This document shows, piece after piece, positions 20,084 through 32,374 of a stretch of DNA of 64,000 nucleotides (positions are counted from its first letter, which is position 1; each line of letters begins with the position of its first letter). The DNA comes from Eumeta japonica. Lineage: Eukaryota; Arthropoda; Insecta; Lepidoptera; Psychidae. Below the pieces are notes generated by a model that saw only the letters and a list, made by a program, of their open reading frames with translations, did no database searches and was not told the origin of the DNA. The stretch is taken from the NCBI GenBank assembly GCA_005406025.1, contig BGZK01000999.1, positions 1 through 64,000 on the forward strand. The letters run 5' to 3'. Made by a program: the position numbers and the translations under genes.

Positions 20084-22559
20084 ATGTAAAGTATATCACA
20101 AGAATGTACGGGTAGTAGAATAGTGTTAGGACGACCGAGGCGAGCCCTAATAACTTCCTTTATTTTTTACATCTAATATAGAGGCCTGATTTTCATTTCG
20201 CTAACATGTTGTTCCCGATCCTGATTTGATTATGGTTCCAAAACCGTTCAAAATCACCTGTTCAAAAGTACCGTTAATTATGAACGGTACAAAATATCCG
20301 ACATAAATTACCATTTAAATACCGTTCTGAACCTAAATCAAATTTCATTCTTATCCGAAACAGGTAAACTATGTTAATTCGCGTCAATTATCACTCAAAT
20401 TAAATGCCCGGTTGAAAGGTAAAATTGTCTTAAAGAAAAAAAAAATTGTGCAAATGGAAAAAAATACTTTATAAGTGTGTGGAATGCGAATTAGACGATC
20501 CTATATGAATGATATACGTTTATTACATAAGTATTACCAAAAACAACAAATATTGATTTTCCATAGACAAGGTCTCACTAAGAACAAATACTAACGGAAT
20601 ATATGACGTATGATACGATCTTTGCTTGCTACTAGAAAAGTTTTTCATGTTTGTTAGCGAACTAGCGAATAAACTCACGGTTATGACAAGACATGTTATC
20701 GGTTCATCCAATAAACATACTACCTAATTTAATATTATATACTGTTATATATGAATTCCGCAGATTTATATTATTTTTTTTATAGCAACTTATGGAAACC
20801 CGATTGATGCTGAAAGTATATTATTAATTGTGTTTATACGTGTTTTAATAGAAGTCATAGAAATGGTAGAAGTCGCTAGTTCAAAATTTTATGATAAAAT
20901 CATTTTCAGGTTTTTAAAATGGATCTTCTTATGTGTCGATTCGATGATAATTGATAATTGGATCAGAATTGAGAGTAGAATTTCAAGGATATGTCATGTT
21001 CAGGCACATTTCGTTACATAAGATAAAAGAAAGATATAACATAAAAGAAGTAGAAAGGGACGTATTGCGCCGCTACGGGAGTGGAGCAAAATAAAGTGAC
21101 GTATATAGAATGATACAAGGCGATGTAATAAGTTAGCGTTGCGCGTGCGCACATTATAGGAGTATGCGTCCGACGTTTTAAATGAATAGCTAAGGTACCA
21201 CGCGTCGTGTAACAAATATTTATCATCGTGTTTTGTGATTATTTACATTTTTTACTTTCGTGTCCTGTGATTGATTATATCCTTGAAGAGTTATTATGTA
21301 AAGATAATTATGTAGACAATGACGTTTATAAGTTTTAGAAGTTTTACTTCTATCACGTATGTGGTATTGCACTCGCAATTTTTTTCTGATTATTTTTCCG
21401 TAGCACTACAGCTGTTTGAGTGTACCTTTTTTATTACATCCGAGCTAAAACGGCTAAAAGGTCTCGTTTGGCCCTTTGTAACAGCTGTAATGAAAAGGCA
21501 AAGCGTCCGGTGCAGTCGGTCTGTCGAGCACCGGGCAAGGGTTGGGCTACGCTCGGTGCCCGCTCGAGAGACGTTCGTCCACAGGGGGAGCTCGCTTCGC
21601 GGCAGCGTATCGTCACGACGAGTTGATTGTTTTACTGGATGGGATATAATGTGACATGACGCTATCCATGACAGTAATGTCCGGTGATAACTTCGGACCA
21701 TAGTATCGAATATATATATGTAAGCTTTGAACGCTACCTAAGAGAATGACGTTGTACACGAAGAATGACATTGACAGACGGGATTCATGAGAGAGAGAAT
21801 TATAAAACTGCTCGTGAAATTATTTAACTTTTATTAACTTATCTTCTTTGAGATATTTGTTAAAGTAAACTTACTAAAATAACTAGTATAATTAACTAAA
21901 GTAATACATCGTCGATTTACTAAAATATTGGAAGTAAAAACCTTAATTGTCGATTTTTCTATTTTAGATTAGTAGTTATAACCTGATCGGTTATACAATA
22001 TGTGAATATTTATGTTCAATTGATTTACGTGCTATAATTTGTTTATTTAAAATAAACTTTTCTATTTTAGGTAAATCAATTGGTGTTTTTTTACTCCATT
22101 ATCAACTGACATATTACATATATATAACAAAAGAGCTGTCTTGCGTTTGAATTTCCATAAAATGAATTTCAATAAATACGAAGACATTGTGTCAGCTCTA
22201 GTGGCAAATATAACACCAACACACCGTGGTTGGTCTCAACTTGTACAGTGTTCTGACGTAAATCATTGAACAGTCTGTTCCAAAACTTAATCATTTTTTC
22301 GTTCTGTAATTTAATAAGTAATAAACTGCAAAGTGAAATCAGTATATTATCTTTTCGAGGTACATATCTGAGGCAAGACCGTGCTTGAGCTTCCAGCGGG
22401 TCTAGCATGAAGCCCTATACAAGGGTCACTCTCTATAGGACTATTCTTTTCAGTCATTAGGTTGTGCGAGGAAGATTATTTTAGTAAAGAGCTTCTTGTC
22501 TAAGACGTGGTGCTAAGCCCGCTGTTGTTATGTAAAGTTTTTCTCATCTTACTGCTGAG
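20084..22559. other. Non-coding DNA, mostly AT-rich
   Basis: A balanced, CpG-containing patch at 21,440-21,640 has overlapping open frames on both strands and no motif. A 79-codon minus-strand frame at 22,169-22,408 is likewise unrecognised. 20,210-20,400 holds alternating 'gttcaaaa'/'aaccgttc' motifs ('aaaagtaccgttaattatga') suggestive of a degenerate tandem repeat. No gene is supported. Confidence 0.4.
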
Positions 22560-22561
22560 AC

Positions 22562-23260
22562 ATGATTCTACCACAATCTTCTTATATTGAATTGGAAGAC
22601 TCGTACCCTAAAGCAAACTGGCCGACCCAGAGCTCGTCGAGAGCTGCCGACGTCCGGCGTCACCATTGCTATGTTAGTATCCGTGTCCGAAGTTGTAACG
22701 TATACTCAAAGGCACGAAGCGAACGGTTTTATTTTGACTCGAGTCAAAAACTCGCCGGTCAATCGCCCATGGTTAGATTCGAGCCCGGTCACTTCCTTCC
22801 TTCCCTATGACTGTCAACCAGTGACTGCATCCAGTGATGATGTACAAATGCTGTGCTCCGCGTGGGACCGCCCGCGGCCGTCCGGCGCTCCTATAGAACG
22901 AGTTCCGCCGCATCCGCCGCCCGCCCCAGAGCTGCCATTTTGCATTCCAAATGAATTCGACTCGCCCGAAATTTTATTAAGGCGCGGACATAAAGCCTCG
23001 GTCGCGCGGGCGGCGGATGATTCCATAACGACGAGCAATCGAATTACGCTCCACAGCGGACAATCGGTGCGGGCGAGCTGCCGTCGCGGTCGACGCGCGC
23101 GCCGCCTTCTTTGTTACACGAATGAAAACATATAAATCGATACAGAATGAAATCCTAGTCGTCGTTCACCATCACAAAGAGAATGTTATTTGGGGTCGGT
23201 GCGGCCGCCGCCCGCCCCCGCGCCCACCGCGCTCCGCACAAAATAAGCCAGATCAAATGT
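22562..23260. promoter_or_regulatory. CpG-rich island 6
   Basis: A GC-rich tract (22,855-23,110 and 23,200-23,240) with an AT-containing core holds 'gccattttgcattccaaatg' at 22,934, including a TEAD-type 'cattcca'. The 182-codon plus-strand frame at 22,587-23,135 is open largely because CpG-rich DNA lacks stops. Its product is Arg/Pro/Ser-rich without a domain, so I do not call it a gene. A regulatory island is more likely. Confidence 0.4.
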
Positions 23261-24595
23261 AGCACGCATTGTAATATTTTTTAAAGGATACTTTCAATGG
23301 TTGTGTTCGTCCCGCGTATTGTTAGTCTATGACCACATTTATTTTATTCCCATTAACAATGAATATATTTCTAAAACCAACATACAGAACATATGGATTG
23401 ATAAAATGATAAGATAAGATATACACTAACATTTATAAATGTATGGAAGTATTAATTTAAAAATAACTAAATAAACTCGGTACATCGCGGAAAATAAGAG
23501 CAAGACCACCAATTCTTGGTTTATTTTACTTTTAACACAAAAAAAAAAGCATGTGATAGCAAATAGAATAGTTTAATTACATTTCGATGTTTTGGTAAAA
23601 TTCAAATAAATAACTGGTAATTATATTATTCAGTTATAATGTTAATCACTTATTACACAATGGTCGCTGGAATGTATGAAAACGATAGGCGGAGGCAACT
23701 TTTGATTTTATCGCACTATTAGGGGTAATCGGACGGGGATTTCATATTGTTTTGATTTTTTTATGTATTAAATATATATGTATAGACATAATGAAGTTCT
23801 TTTTTGAGGCTCAATCATGTAAAAATGAGACTATGACCGCGATTACGATCAAAATTGACAGGAAAATTAGCTGATAGAGAAGATGAAGGAATTCATTCTG
23901 ATCTATGTTCACGGGATCGAAATTGGCAGCACATTTGAATAATAAAAAAATTGCTCAATTTAATTTTACGCCTCGCGAGACGGGCGGGTGACAGCTAGTA
24001 CAAAAATAGATATAAAAATCAAAGCCATTACTCGCCTGCTTCTTTGTAGGCACATTAAATTTTAGCAGTAGTTGTTTCTGCTGTCTTACCTGAGCTGCTC
24101 TGATCTGAGTTTGAATTTTTATTCTGGTCTTATTTTTTATTACAATACAGCTTCCTATCCCAATAATGTTCGATCCTCATTTTGATATTGCTATTATTTC
24201 ACTGGAATTTGTATGTTTTTTTTGTATCATATTCCAAGAGATAGTCTACCTCTACGTAAAATAAAATATATTCAGTTCAGGAATTTCGGAGATTAGCCAG
24301 GCAAACAAGTAGACATTTCATCAACATAATGTACTATAGTTTATCATTTACATAATAGCGTCTTATTACTGTATGCTAAACATCATAAAGATCGGTTATA
24401 GACGACTATAAAATATAATAGATGATCATAAGACGATTATAAGAGACATAAAAAACAGAAAGACGCAAAGTTTCCAAAAATTATAAATGTAGATTAAATA
24501 CGTAATAAAAAAAGAATTATTCCTATGTTTTTGACAAAATATTGTATGCACGAAGAGAACTTACAGATCTTTATATTAGTTCAAGTTGTATATTT
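23261..24595. other. AT-rich DNA with interspersed-repeat tail
   Basis: At about 23,966-24,000 'cgcctcgcgagacgggcggg' followed by 'tgacagctagt' matches a 3' tail widely dispersed in lepidopteran genomes. No coding remnant is attached to it here. The rest shows no feature. Confidence 0.45.
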
Positions 24596-24670
24596 GAGGA
24601 CGGTGCTGACTTAGTGATTAAAAGCACAGCCTTTGAACTAGAAGGCATCTGGTTCGAAGTCAGAACACGT
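24596..24670 (+). repeat. tRNA-derived SINE head, copy A
   Basis: An A-box-like 'cttagtgattaaaagcac' is followed about 35 nt later by a B-box-like 'ggttcgaagtc', with 'ctttgaactagaagg' between them. The second copy at 35,671-35,745 (minus strand) shares 'ctttgaactaga' and the box spacing. It lacks a cloverleaf with paired acceptor stem, so it is a SINE fragment, not a tRNA gene. Confidence 0.55.
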
Positions 24671-25715
24671 GAGAATTGTCCGATGAGTTTTTGATATAAG
24701 TTAAATTAAATCAATAGCTCATTGCCTCAAAGAAAGAGACCACTCTAAGTTGTCGGTTCGGGACGTTGTCGTCGCATCATTGACAATGAACATTATACAC
24801 TATCACAGCTGAAGTGGGCTAGCGTGGAAGACGAGATCTTACATCGTCGGATTTGACATAAAAAGGCTTTGGGGTAGTTCGTTTAAAATCAGTCGGGTGA
24901 TCAAAATCAGAATGAAATATTTTAAAAGTCGTGTAAGAAGCCGAAAAACTGATCGTTAATTGTCATCGTAAATATTACATCCCAGATTCGATTGGTGATC
25001 TACTCCAGATTACGTCTTGATCGAATCGCGACGTTACTTAGCCTCGCCGTACGCTGTAACGGTATAAAGTGTGTAAATGTTTGTTGTTCGGGCTAAGTTG
25101 ACGGGTGACGGACAGAATTGCGCCGCGCAAGTATTGGCTCAGGACGCTCGCCGCTGTCTCTACATTAACAAAATCGTTATTTTTTTTTTATTTCTATCCT
25201 CTTCTAGAATTTCTTTTTTTTTTGATGGATCGGTAAACTGAAGGAACGTATCTGATTTGTCGGTGATCTACCTGTGTAGGAGGGGAGTGGAAAAACTCGT
25301 TATGTGCAGTCCGTGCGATCGGAAGCATGGGGTGTGTTCGACTCGCACGGACTAAAAACCCTCTGAAGCATAACGGTGCTTGCCGTTAGCCCGAAAGCTT
25401 TTACAACTTCATCTAAAGCGGCCAGAAGGCGCAGGGATGCCAACGGCGCGAAAAGTTATTGAAACTCTTCTGGGTTTCCACGACGTAATAACGTTATAGG
25501 TGACAATTGTGCCCCGGATACAAATATAATAACTAAATAATTGTCTATTACAATATGCAATAAATTAAATAATAGACAACGCTTGTAAGCGAATAATGGG
25601 AAGGGATGGGCAAGAAACCACGAAAAGCGGTTAAAAACTAAGGGTTCCGGTCGAGGGCTGTAGGCCCTAAGTTACTAAATTTAAATTTGGAATATAAAAA
25701 TGACCTACCTATAAT
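24671..25715. other. Non-coding DNA with a stem-loop
   Basis: At 25,308-25,353, arms 'agtccgtgcga' and 'tcgcacggact' pair perfectly around a 24-nt loop, inside a balanced-composition tract (25,260-25,500) that looks like part of an unidentified repeat. Nothing else is supported. Confidence 0.4.
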
Positions 25716-25717
25716 CG

Positions 25718-26155
25718 TTAATTAGATTGTACACCGATAACAGAGTTTGACCGTTGACCGTCAACAATCGAGCGTTTGTCCTCCCCGCTCAAGGACTGCT
25801 GCTGGTCGACAAATGCGGTCGCCCTTACGTAGTCAACGACAAACCGTTTAAGTGTGTACGAAATAACTAAAAGCGATCGGTATTGGAAGCGTGATTCTGC
25901 GAGAGCGTACCCTAGGCGTAGAAGCCGGCGCGCGCTCGGCATGCTGACGCTGCAGTAAACCGGAGTGAACACACGGGACGAACGCACATAGCTTGGCTGT
26001 CGACGCACGGTGAACACTATGCAGCACCACGCACATTCGTACACGTGCGGAGCCGACACTTCGGAACGCGGCTCAAAGGAACTCTGCAGACAGTAACACA
26101 CTAAACTAAACGGGGTCCAGGGCACTGGACCGAATCGATCGCGATGGCGGAACAA
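25718..26155 (-). other. Unrecognised 145-codon open frame in a balanced-GC tract
   Basis: The minus-strand frame opens at an ATG at 26,155 and stays open to 25,718, the longest minus-strand frame outside recognised mobile elements apart from the putative gag at 30,036. The product starts MFRHRDRFGPVPWTP, is rich in Arg, Ser, Tyr and Val, and has no recognisable domain. A second overlapping frame is also open at 25,848-26,036. Base composition here is balanced and CpG-containing, as in a promoter or 5' untranslated exon. Chance openness in such DNA is the main alternative. Confidence 0.22.
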
Positions 26156-27055
26156 CCAGAACTCGGTGATCTACCTTCATTTACATTCGGATAGGTTCAA
26201 CTCGCGTCTTCACCTGTGCAGACATCAAATGAATTCCTTTATCTTTTGCATCTAGTGACTTCTCTTTTAATTTTTATTCAAATTCCGGTGCTGTTCTTGA
26301 TGTAACTTTTAGTTCCACTGTCTGTTTCCATTCCGTGCGGTCTCATTATTAATTAAAATTTCAAACCTGATCGTGAATCTAATACCGGTTTCTAATACTG
26401 GTTTTCAAATAAGATACCATACAAATAAGATACTGGTTTCGTTCACGATTTTGATTTAGGTTCCGCTCTTGATTCAGATGTCAGTGTCGTTTCCGATTTC
26501 AATCCAAATTTCGTTCTCGACCCTTAATTATATTGATCATTAATTATATTGATGATACGTCCTATATGCGATTTCATTCCTGTGCCATGTAATTTTTAAT
26601 CTATGCCGTATTTCTCACTCACATAAATGCAATAATCGCTATAGTGTTTTAGTGAATAGGTAGTTTAGTGTATATGTACGTATGAATATTTGTTTATGGT
26701 GTTATAATCCTGAAATGAAAAATTATCTATCGTACCGCACTAATTTTATATAAATAAAAATATGAATATTAATATGTACGTTTATTACCACTGAACGTTG
26801 AAACGATTAAACAGATTACGATGAAATTTAGTGAATATCAAAAAAAGAAACTAAAATCAATAAAAATAAAATAATATAATACTCGAAAATAGTGTAGCTT
26901 TCTATTCATGAAATAATTTTTGGAATAAATTAAGTAGTTCTAAACTTACAAACACACAAACTTTATTTCTATGCGATATCAGGGTTGATACAGCGGTCGA
27001 CTAATACACCACGATGCTGTGGGTTAGTTATGTTAAAAAAAATTTAATATAATAT
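26156..27055. other. Non-coding DNA with degenerate 'gatttcgttc' repeat and repeat tail
   Basis: From about 26,330 to 26,525, variants of a roughly 12-bp 'gatttcgttccc'-like motif recur ('ggtttcgttcacgattttga'). The same style of repeat appears near 20,205 and 29,530. At 26,795-26,960, 'aacgattaaacagattacga' through 'acttacaaacacacaaactt' resembles an eroded LINE tail. Confidence 0.4.
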
Positions 27056-27059
27056 TTTC

Positions 27060-27490
27060 AAGGCGTAAACGAGGATACAAGCCACCAGAAGATAGGTGGT
27101 CACCAAGGCCCACGCTTACTCGCAATGCCAGAACTGTCACTAGTGCGTTGCCGGCCCCTTAGATAGCTTGGATAGGAATAAAATATCTAATGAAGAGGGC
27201 AGTAGATTGATAGAGGGTGGGATGAGGGTTGGAGAGCGAGTGGGCAACCGAAACTCGCACTCATTGGATGAAACGGAACATCGAAAGCTATTACTTTTAT
27301 ACTGTGAAAATGCGGTGTCTCATCGATGTAGCTGGTCCATTTTCGTGCTGCAGTCAAGTCGACCACAGCATAGCTCTACCGCGGTCAGCTTAAAACGTTC
27401 GTGCCTGTATTGTTATGACACCAGAATGACGTCGGGTGAGGGCGCGCGGCGGCAAGGCTTTCATCCTGACGTAATGTTGACGTCATAGCG
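27060..27490 (+). repeat. Interspersed SINE-like repeat, copy 1
   Basis: The unit runs through 'ataggtggtcaccaaggccc' and 'gtgcgttgccggcccctt', then 'aggaataaaatatctaatga', 'ctcgcactcattggatga' and 'aacatcgaaagctattact'. Copy 2 at 28,845-28,990 repeats the later blocks in the same order with many substitutions. The 'ggtggtcacc...gttgccggcc' style is common in lepidopteran dispersed repeats. The 106-codon plus-strand frame at 27,168-27,488 lies inside it and is not a gene. Confidence 0.55.
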
Positions 27491-27639
27491 ATGCCGACTC
27501 GATCTATTTAAATAGCTGGCGATCGGGAACACGGACTCCGCGGCAGATGAAATCCGGTAGATATATAAATCAACCAAGACCATTTGGCTAGAGGGTGTCC
27601 GTACATAGTTACAGTACAGTTGTTAATAGGATAATGGCG

Positions 27640-27830
27640 AGCGATGCGATATTGTCAGGTATTCCACATCGAACATAGTGCGGAAGTCCCCCGTCCGCCC
27701 CCGTGCGCCCCGGTCGGTCTTTTGAATAAATTAATTTCGCGTATTTATAAAGGACACCCGGCCGACGGCGCCGGGGCGGCGTAACGGCCGGCAGGTGTTT
27801 CACGGACATAAGGGATTATCAAAATAACCT
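27640..27830. promoter_or_regulatory. CpG-rich island 7
   Basis: A short GC-rich tract ('ccggccgacggcgccggggc' near 27,759) has an AT core 'gaataaattaatttcgcg'. The context is AT-rich. Regulatory role is inferred from composition only. Confidence 0.33.
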
Positions 27831-28740
27831 GTGTCCTTGGCGGTCACTCACGTCGTACCACATTTTTTACTACACCTGCTCCCCGTATGAACATTACATC
27901 GAGTTTACAGTTTTTTTTTTTATTTTAAAAACGTCTCGTTATTTTTAATATGTTCTGAAGCCGTTTTATTAAATTCTAAATACATAAACTCATTATTTAC
28001 GCCCGGGCGTATACGCGGGCTGTTTCAAGCTATTTTCCGTATTTCCAATGTGTTGAATTAGCCATACCCCCGAAGTGATTCTATTGTTATAAACGTCGAA
28101 TAAACAATAACTTGTTACACGCAAATTAAATAATTCACTATGTTCTAAAGTGAAACGCGATTCATATATACCCTAAGTTTTCATCACATCGAACCACCCA
28201 ACCATAAAAAGAAATGATATTCAAAGCTTCTTTCATTTATATCTAGGGTCAATACCCTATCGGGATCGGCTATTAATTTTAAATTATAAATTATATTATA
28301 AGGCGTATAATTAGATATATATCCCAAAGATAACTTAAATTAGGAAAATGAAACAATAAGTTCTGAACACAGGACGTGAGGATTTATCTACTATGTTTTC
28401 GAAACATTTAAAATCTACATCTAATTGCTGAGTTCTGTAGATTTAAAGGAATGAATTTTCATCAAAGCACATTAAAAGAAGATTTATTATGATCCTTGCT
28501 ACTAAATATCATTATTTAACTGGACAACTTTACAGAAGCAAGTTAACTCTCAAACTGAAACATGCAAGATAATTAATTGCGCATTAAGCTTCGAATCCGA
28601 TTTCGAATTTTTCAATATTGACTTAATATTGCGTTAGTACTTCAATATTTTTAAAGAGAATGGATCTGTAAGGGTATGTTGACTGTTCGGAAATGCATAT
28701 CATGTTAGATTATTTATTGTATCTCCCCTTATAATAAGCT
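27831..28740. other. AT-rich non-coding DNA
   Basis: I see no gene, repeat boundary or structured element. Confidence 0.5.
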
Positions 28741-28844
28741 TTTTCAAAAGTATTCTAGACGAGCAAACGAGCATTCGAGCCGTTAATGAGTGGGTAGTCA
28801 CCGTCGCCAAAGAACACTCGAGAATTCAAAGTTATCATCAGGGG

Positions 28845-28995
28845 GTTGCCGGCCTCTTGGATAAGAATAGGATATCTGATGGAGGGGTCCGATAATGAGT
28901 CGGTCACTGGCACTCTCACCGACTGGACGAAATACAACAGAGGAAGCTGTCACTTTTGACAGCTTCGAAAGCTGGCATTTTGATCTCAGCATAGT
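28845..28995 (+). repeat. Interspersed SINE-like repeat, copy 2
   Basis: It shares with copy 1 (27,060-27,490) the blocks 'gttgccggcc', 'ggata(a/g)gaata', 'atatct.atg.ag', 'ctggcactctcaccgactgg' (compare 'ctcgcactcattgg') and 'gacagcttcgaaagctgg'. Same orientation, about 1.7 kb apart, both 5'-truncated to different points. Confidence 0.5.
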
Positions 28996-29099
28996 TCTAC
29001 CACTCCAATATTTTAAGTTTGGTGATAAAATGGTAATTATTAATAATTGGGGTCAAAAGTTGCTGCGGTCATACGAATTCGTTCGGGCAATCAAGTGAA

Positions 29100-29960
29100 C
29101 GAAGATGGGCTAGTGAAAACTTATCTTCGTCTTGCTTAACATAATACATTCATGGCGTATTAAGCGACATTTATTAACTGTTGCTATTGACGGTCGATGA
29201 AATTGGTGAAACATAAATTTAGCAACCGCCGATCGTCACTCGTAATGCGTATTCCGCCACGTCGCCATCTGAATGAGACGAGATAATGTTGTTAGAAACA
29301 ATATTCTGAATCTGTCGTTCCTATCTGCTGGTTCGGCACAATGTCGCAGTTAGTATTCAAGTGCGTTAGAATCTACATTATTCAGGTGATGCTATTGAAC
29401 GCCATAATTCTGAACTACGAAATGAGGCTTACCATAACAGTTTTTTATTAGATATTAGCTTTTAGCCCGCGACTTCGTCCGCGTGAACACAGAATGTGCT
29501 GCGTCATCTTTTACATGAAAAGGCCTTGCTCTTGATCCCGATCTCGTTCCCGCTTTAAATTCTTCTTCGTGCGCTGTCGTGATCCTCCTTTCTTATTTTA
29601 ATCCGCAGAATCATTTCTTTGATGCCGATACTGCTACGCGTTCTTCTCTGAATCGAACGAGCACACCCAAAAGTGCATCAAATCGGGGCTCGTGAGTAAC
29701 GTGTCGTTCAAGCACCTTGCATATGTACGGGCGACCCATCAAAGACAAGGCGGGCTTTCTTGTTCTGCGGATGCGTGACGGCGAAATGAGGCAGGTACCA
29801 CACGCGTTCAGATGTAGATTTAATCGGCGCCGGTTCTGCGTACCCATTTTTTAACAGATTATTAATCTATTCAGAATATTCGTTTTTCAAACGATCATCT
29901 TTCAATTATTTTCTTTCTATGCCGCGTAGATGTCGCATTGCGGTAACGTAACTTTCAGGC
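29100..29960. other. Non-coding DNA with LINE-type tail
   Basis: At 29,463 'gcccgcgacttcgtccgcgt' followed by 'gaacacag' is a dispersed tail typical of lepidopteran retroelements. It runs into 'gatcccgatctcgttcccgc', a degenerate 6- or 12-bp repeat. A 78-codon minus-strand frame (29,611-29,847) has no recognisable motif. Confidence 0.45.
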
Positions 29961-31540
29961 ATCAAACTCGTTGTCCGACTTCTACAATAGGCACGTTTCC
30001 GATGTATACCGGAATATTGTATACCGGTCGAAATGCTATCCATTCACTGACATTTCCACTGAATTGAAAAGATCCGCTAAAGATTTAGACGGTTCACAAG
30101 TGACTCTCAACGTCTCTTTACTCGCCGACATAATCAAAAATATGATCGCATCGTCCAATGTTGATTCACTCATACTCGAGTCGGTATTACGTAAGAATGT
30201 ACTATTAGTTTCGCTGCGCGCAGCCATCAGCGGTGGTGGCGCTAACGTCGGACTAGGTTTGGGCGCAGGCTCATTTCCGCCCAATATAACGACTCGTTTC
30301 TCTAGTTTATCCGTTTCGGATAAATGGGACTCGTTTTCACACTCGTTCACATCGTCCGTATCCTCTTCGTCCGCGTCTAAGCGCAAGAGCAACATTTCCG
30401 TACGCACGGTTGCGGCTTGTGCAGCTATTCGTTCGGTTTCCAATTTCTCGAATTCCAATTTAGTTAATAACACAGCACGCTTTCTCTGTCGTGCGGTGTA
30501 CACGTTTCGCTTCGAATCGCTAATGTTCTTATCATGTGTGAACTGTGTGGGACTGTGGTTTCGCATATTTGCCGCTAGAAGACCATGTCTCATTGCGCGC
30601 GCGTTGCTGCACTCAGAGCGTCGACTTGGTCAGATCTTGTATCCGAATGTAAGCTACTAACTTCCTCGTCGATCCTCTCCCGCTCGCACGAACTTTCACT
30701 CAAATTTTCATTCGTGCCGTGGTTTCACGTGTGCGTCGATGATGTACTCGATATTTCGATTTGCGATGACCGACTTGTCGGCGCACTCACTAGTGTTTCG
30801 TTTTCTTGCTGAGCTGTGTCCGTTGCGCACGCTCTTGTAACAACACGCTTGCGTTCCGTTTTTAATTCAATTAAATTTTCACAAAATTCTTCAGTACATA
30901 GCGGTCCCTAACAGATTGCACGAGGGCTTCGAGACTAGGATATGTTCGGTACTAGAATGGAGAAAGGAAGAGTAGGTGTGACCCGCTCGACAGTGGACAC
31001 GCACAGAGTCAGGGTGCACAATAGAGCTTCGGTGGAACCGACCATTGCCAGGCGTGCCTACAGATCGGCCCCCTATCTGCGCATGCATATCGACCCGGCA
31101 AAGCTATTCGGTGCCGAGATTTTACTCGACAACCGGTGACCACGCCTCAATTAGTCACACCGCTCGAAAGCGTTAAACAGTGAGATGTTGTTAACAACGC
31201 TACATTTAGCGGTCACTAGCCTCTCACTATCCGAAGCATGTACACGGAAATAGGAATCCGAAGCACACGACTTACCGATAAAAATGAATTCACTTAATCC
31301 GGCGAGCGAGGGACTAGCTGTAACGGCGATTATGGCACCGCTGCGTAAACCCACACTTCAAAATTCCTTCACAGTAGCCTCAGAGTACGCATCAGTGCAG
31401 TATGTGGGCTAAAAGATATACAGCGTTTCGATGATCAAACTTGTTTATTGCAGCACGAGCTTCACAAGTGGCGGTCGGAGTACATCTGCAACGGATGCAC
31501 CAACTCCACTGCAATTTATAGATAACGTATCCGCCTGAAA
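29960..31540 (-). mobile_element. Probable BEL/Pao-like LTR retrotransposon 5' end
   Basis: Reading leftward on the minus strand, a leader with 'gctgcaataaacaagtttga' (about 31,435-31,455) could be the R-U5 part of an LTR. It is followed by untranslated sequence and then a Glu/Ser/Thr-rich gag-like frame from about 30,890 to 30,036. The layout of LTR remnant, leader and coiled-coil gag resembles BEL/Pao elements. No protease, RT or integrase lies beyond 29,960, so it is truncated. No matching second LTR is seen. Confidence 0.4.
30036..30593 (-). pseudogene. Gag-like coiled-coil frame (BEL/Pao type)
   Basis: The 185-codon minus-strand frame begins MRHGLLAANMRNHSP. It contains a heptad-rich helix, 'KLEFEKLETERIAAQAATVR', leading into an acidic stretch 'RLDADEEDTDD', and ends in a Ser/Leu-rich tail. 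Short helix-acidic N-terminal gag regions of this kind are usual in BEL/Pao retrotransposons. A related Glu/Ser-rich frame continues upstream in another frame (about 30,890-30,605) with one stop and a shift. The 229-codon plus-strand frame over the same bases (29,971-30,660) is Ser/Val/Phe-rich and is taken as the antisense shadow. Confidence 0.4.
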
Positions 31541-32370
31541 ATATGAGCTGCATACATTATAATCGAGGGGGTGTAGTCATGCATTTCCCATATTTCACGT
31601 ATGAGCGTCACATGCGTTCGGTACGCCGATTCGCGGTCGTACCGTATAGACCGCCGCGGTTCTTAGCCTATCATTGGTTTCTCTCGCCAAGGCACAATTT
31701 TATATGCAAATCATATGCGCATTACAATAATTTCATGATTAAATACGGCAAAACAAAAACAAGACAAGAAATATTCCACTAAAAACACAGTAAATATACA
31801 TAAATAGACAAAATAGATAAATATTACCTAATGAACAATTCCTAACAATTTATCCCTACCCGAATAATAATAAGACAACTATTTAAATTATTTAATTAAA
31901 ACACACAAAATTATAGTGAAACACAAAAAAGAATCCTTAACCTAAGCCCATTTTTATAAATAATACATTTATTTACATATTGTACAATTTAACATTAAGA
32001 GCGCGGCAGTTCGTAACATTATGTTTCTCTTGTCATCACCTCTCCATTTTTCATACATATAGTCAACGTACAGACACAAGGGGGTCCTATTATTCTATTG
32101 TAAGTATAGAATAGCAATTATTTCTCATAAACTTTCATTGATTGAGAAAACGGTTCAAGGAACTATGTGTATAGTATCAAAACTGTAATGGAAAGGTGGT
32201 CAAGAGTATTGTCCAGAACATATCGGCTACGAATGATGACCATGCGCAAATTGAACAATGAGATTTTAACGTAAGTAGAATTCACCTGTGTGCTTCGTGG
32301 GGTAAGTCAATTGTCAGTCCTGGATGTTTTTGGCGCATTAGTGAAGTCGTTAGTATGTCTGCAGCAAAGC
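31541..32370. other. Non-coding DNA, AT-rich
   Basis: After a balanced patch (31,540-31,700) the sequence is AT-rich. A 79-codon frame at 31,543-31,782 has no motif. No feature is supported. Confidence 0.45.
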
Positions 32371-32374
32371 TAGA

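Noticed and set aside
22587..23135. 182-codon open frame as a gene
   Set aside because: It lies in CpG-rich DNA where stops are rare, overlaps another plus-strand frame and a minus-strand frame, and shows no domain or codon pattern of a conserved protein.
24596..24670. tRNA gene
   Set aside because: A- and B-box-like motifs are present but the acceptor and anticodon stems do not pair, and a related copy at 35,671 shares the same non-tRNA sequence. It is a SINE head.
29971..30660. 229-codon plus-strand open frame as a gene
   Set aside because: It is antisense to a more plausible gag-like frame with a coiled coil and acidic tail. The plus-strand product is Ser/Val/Phe-rich without a motif.
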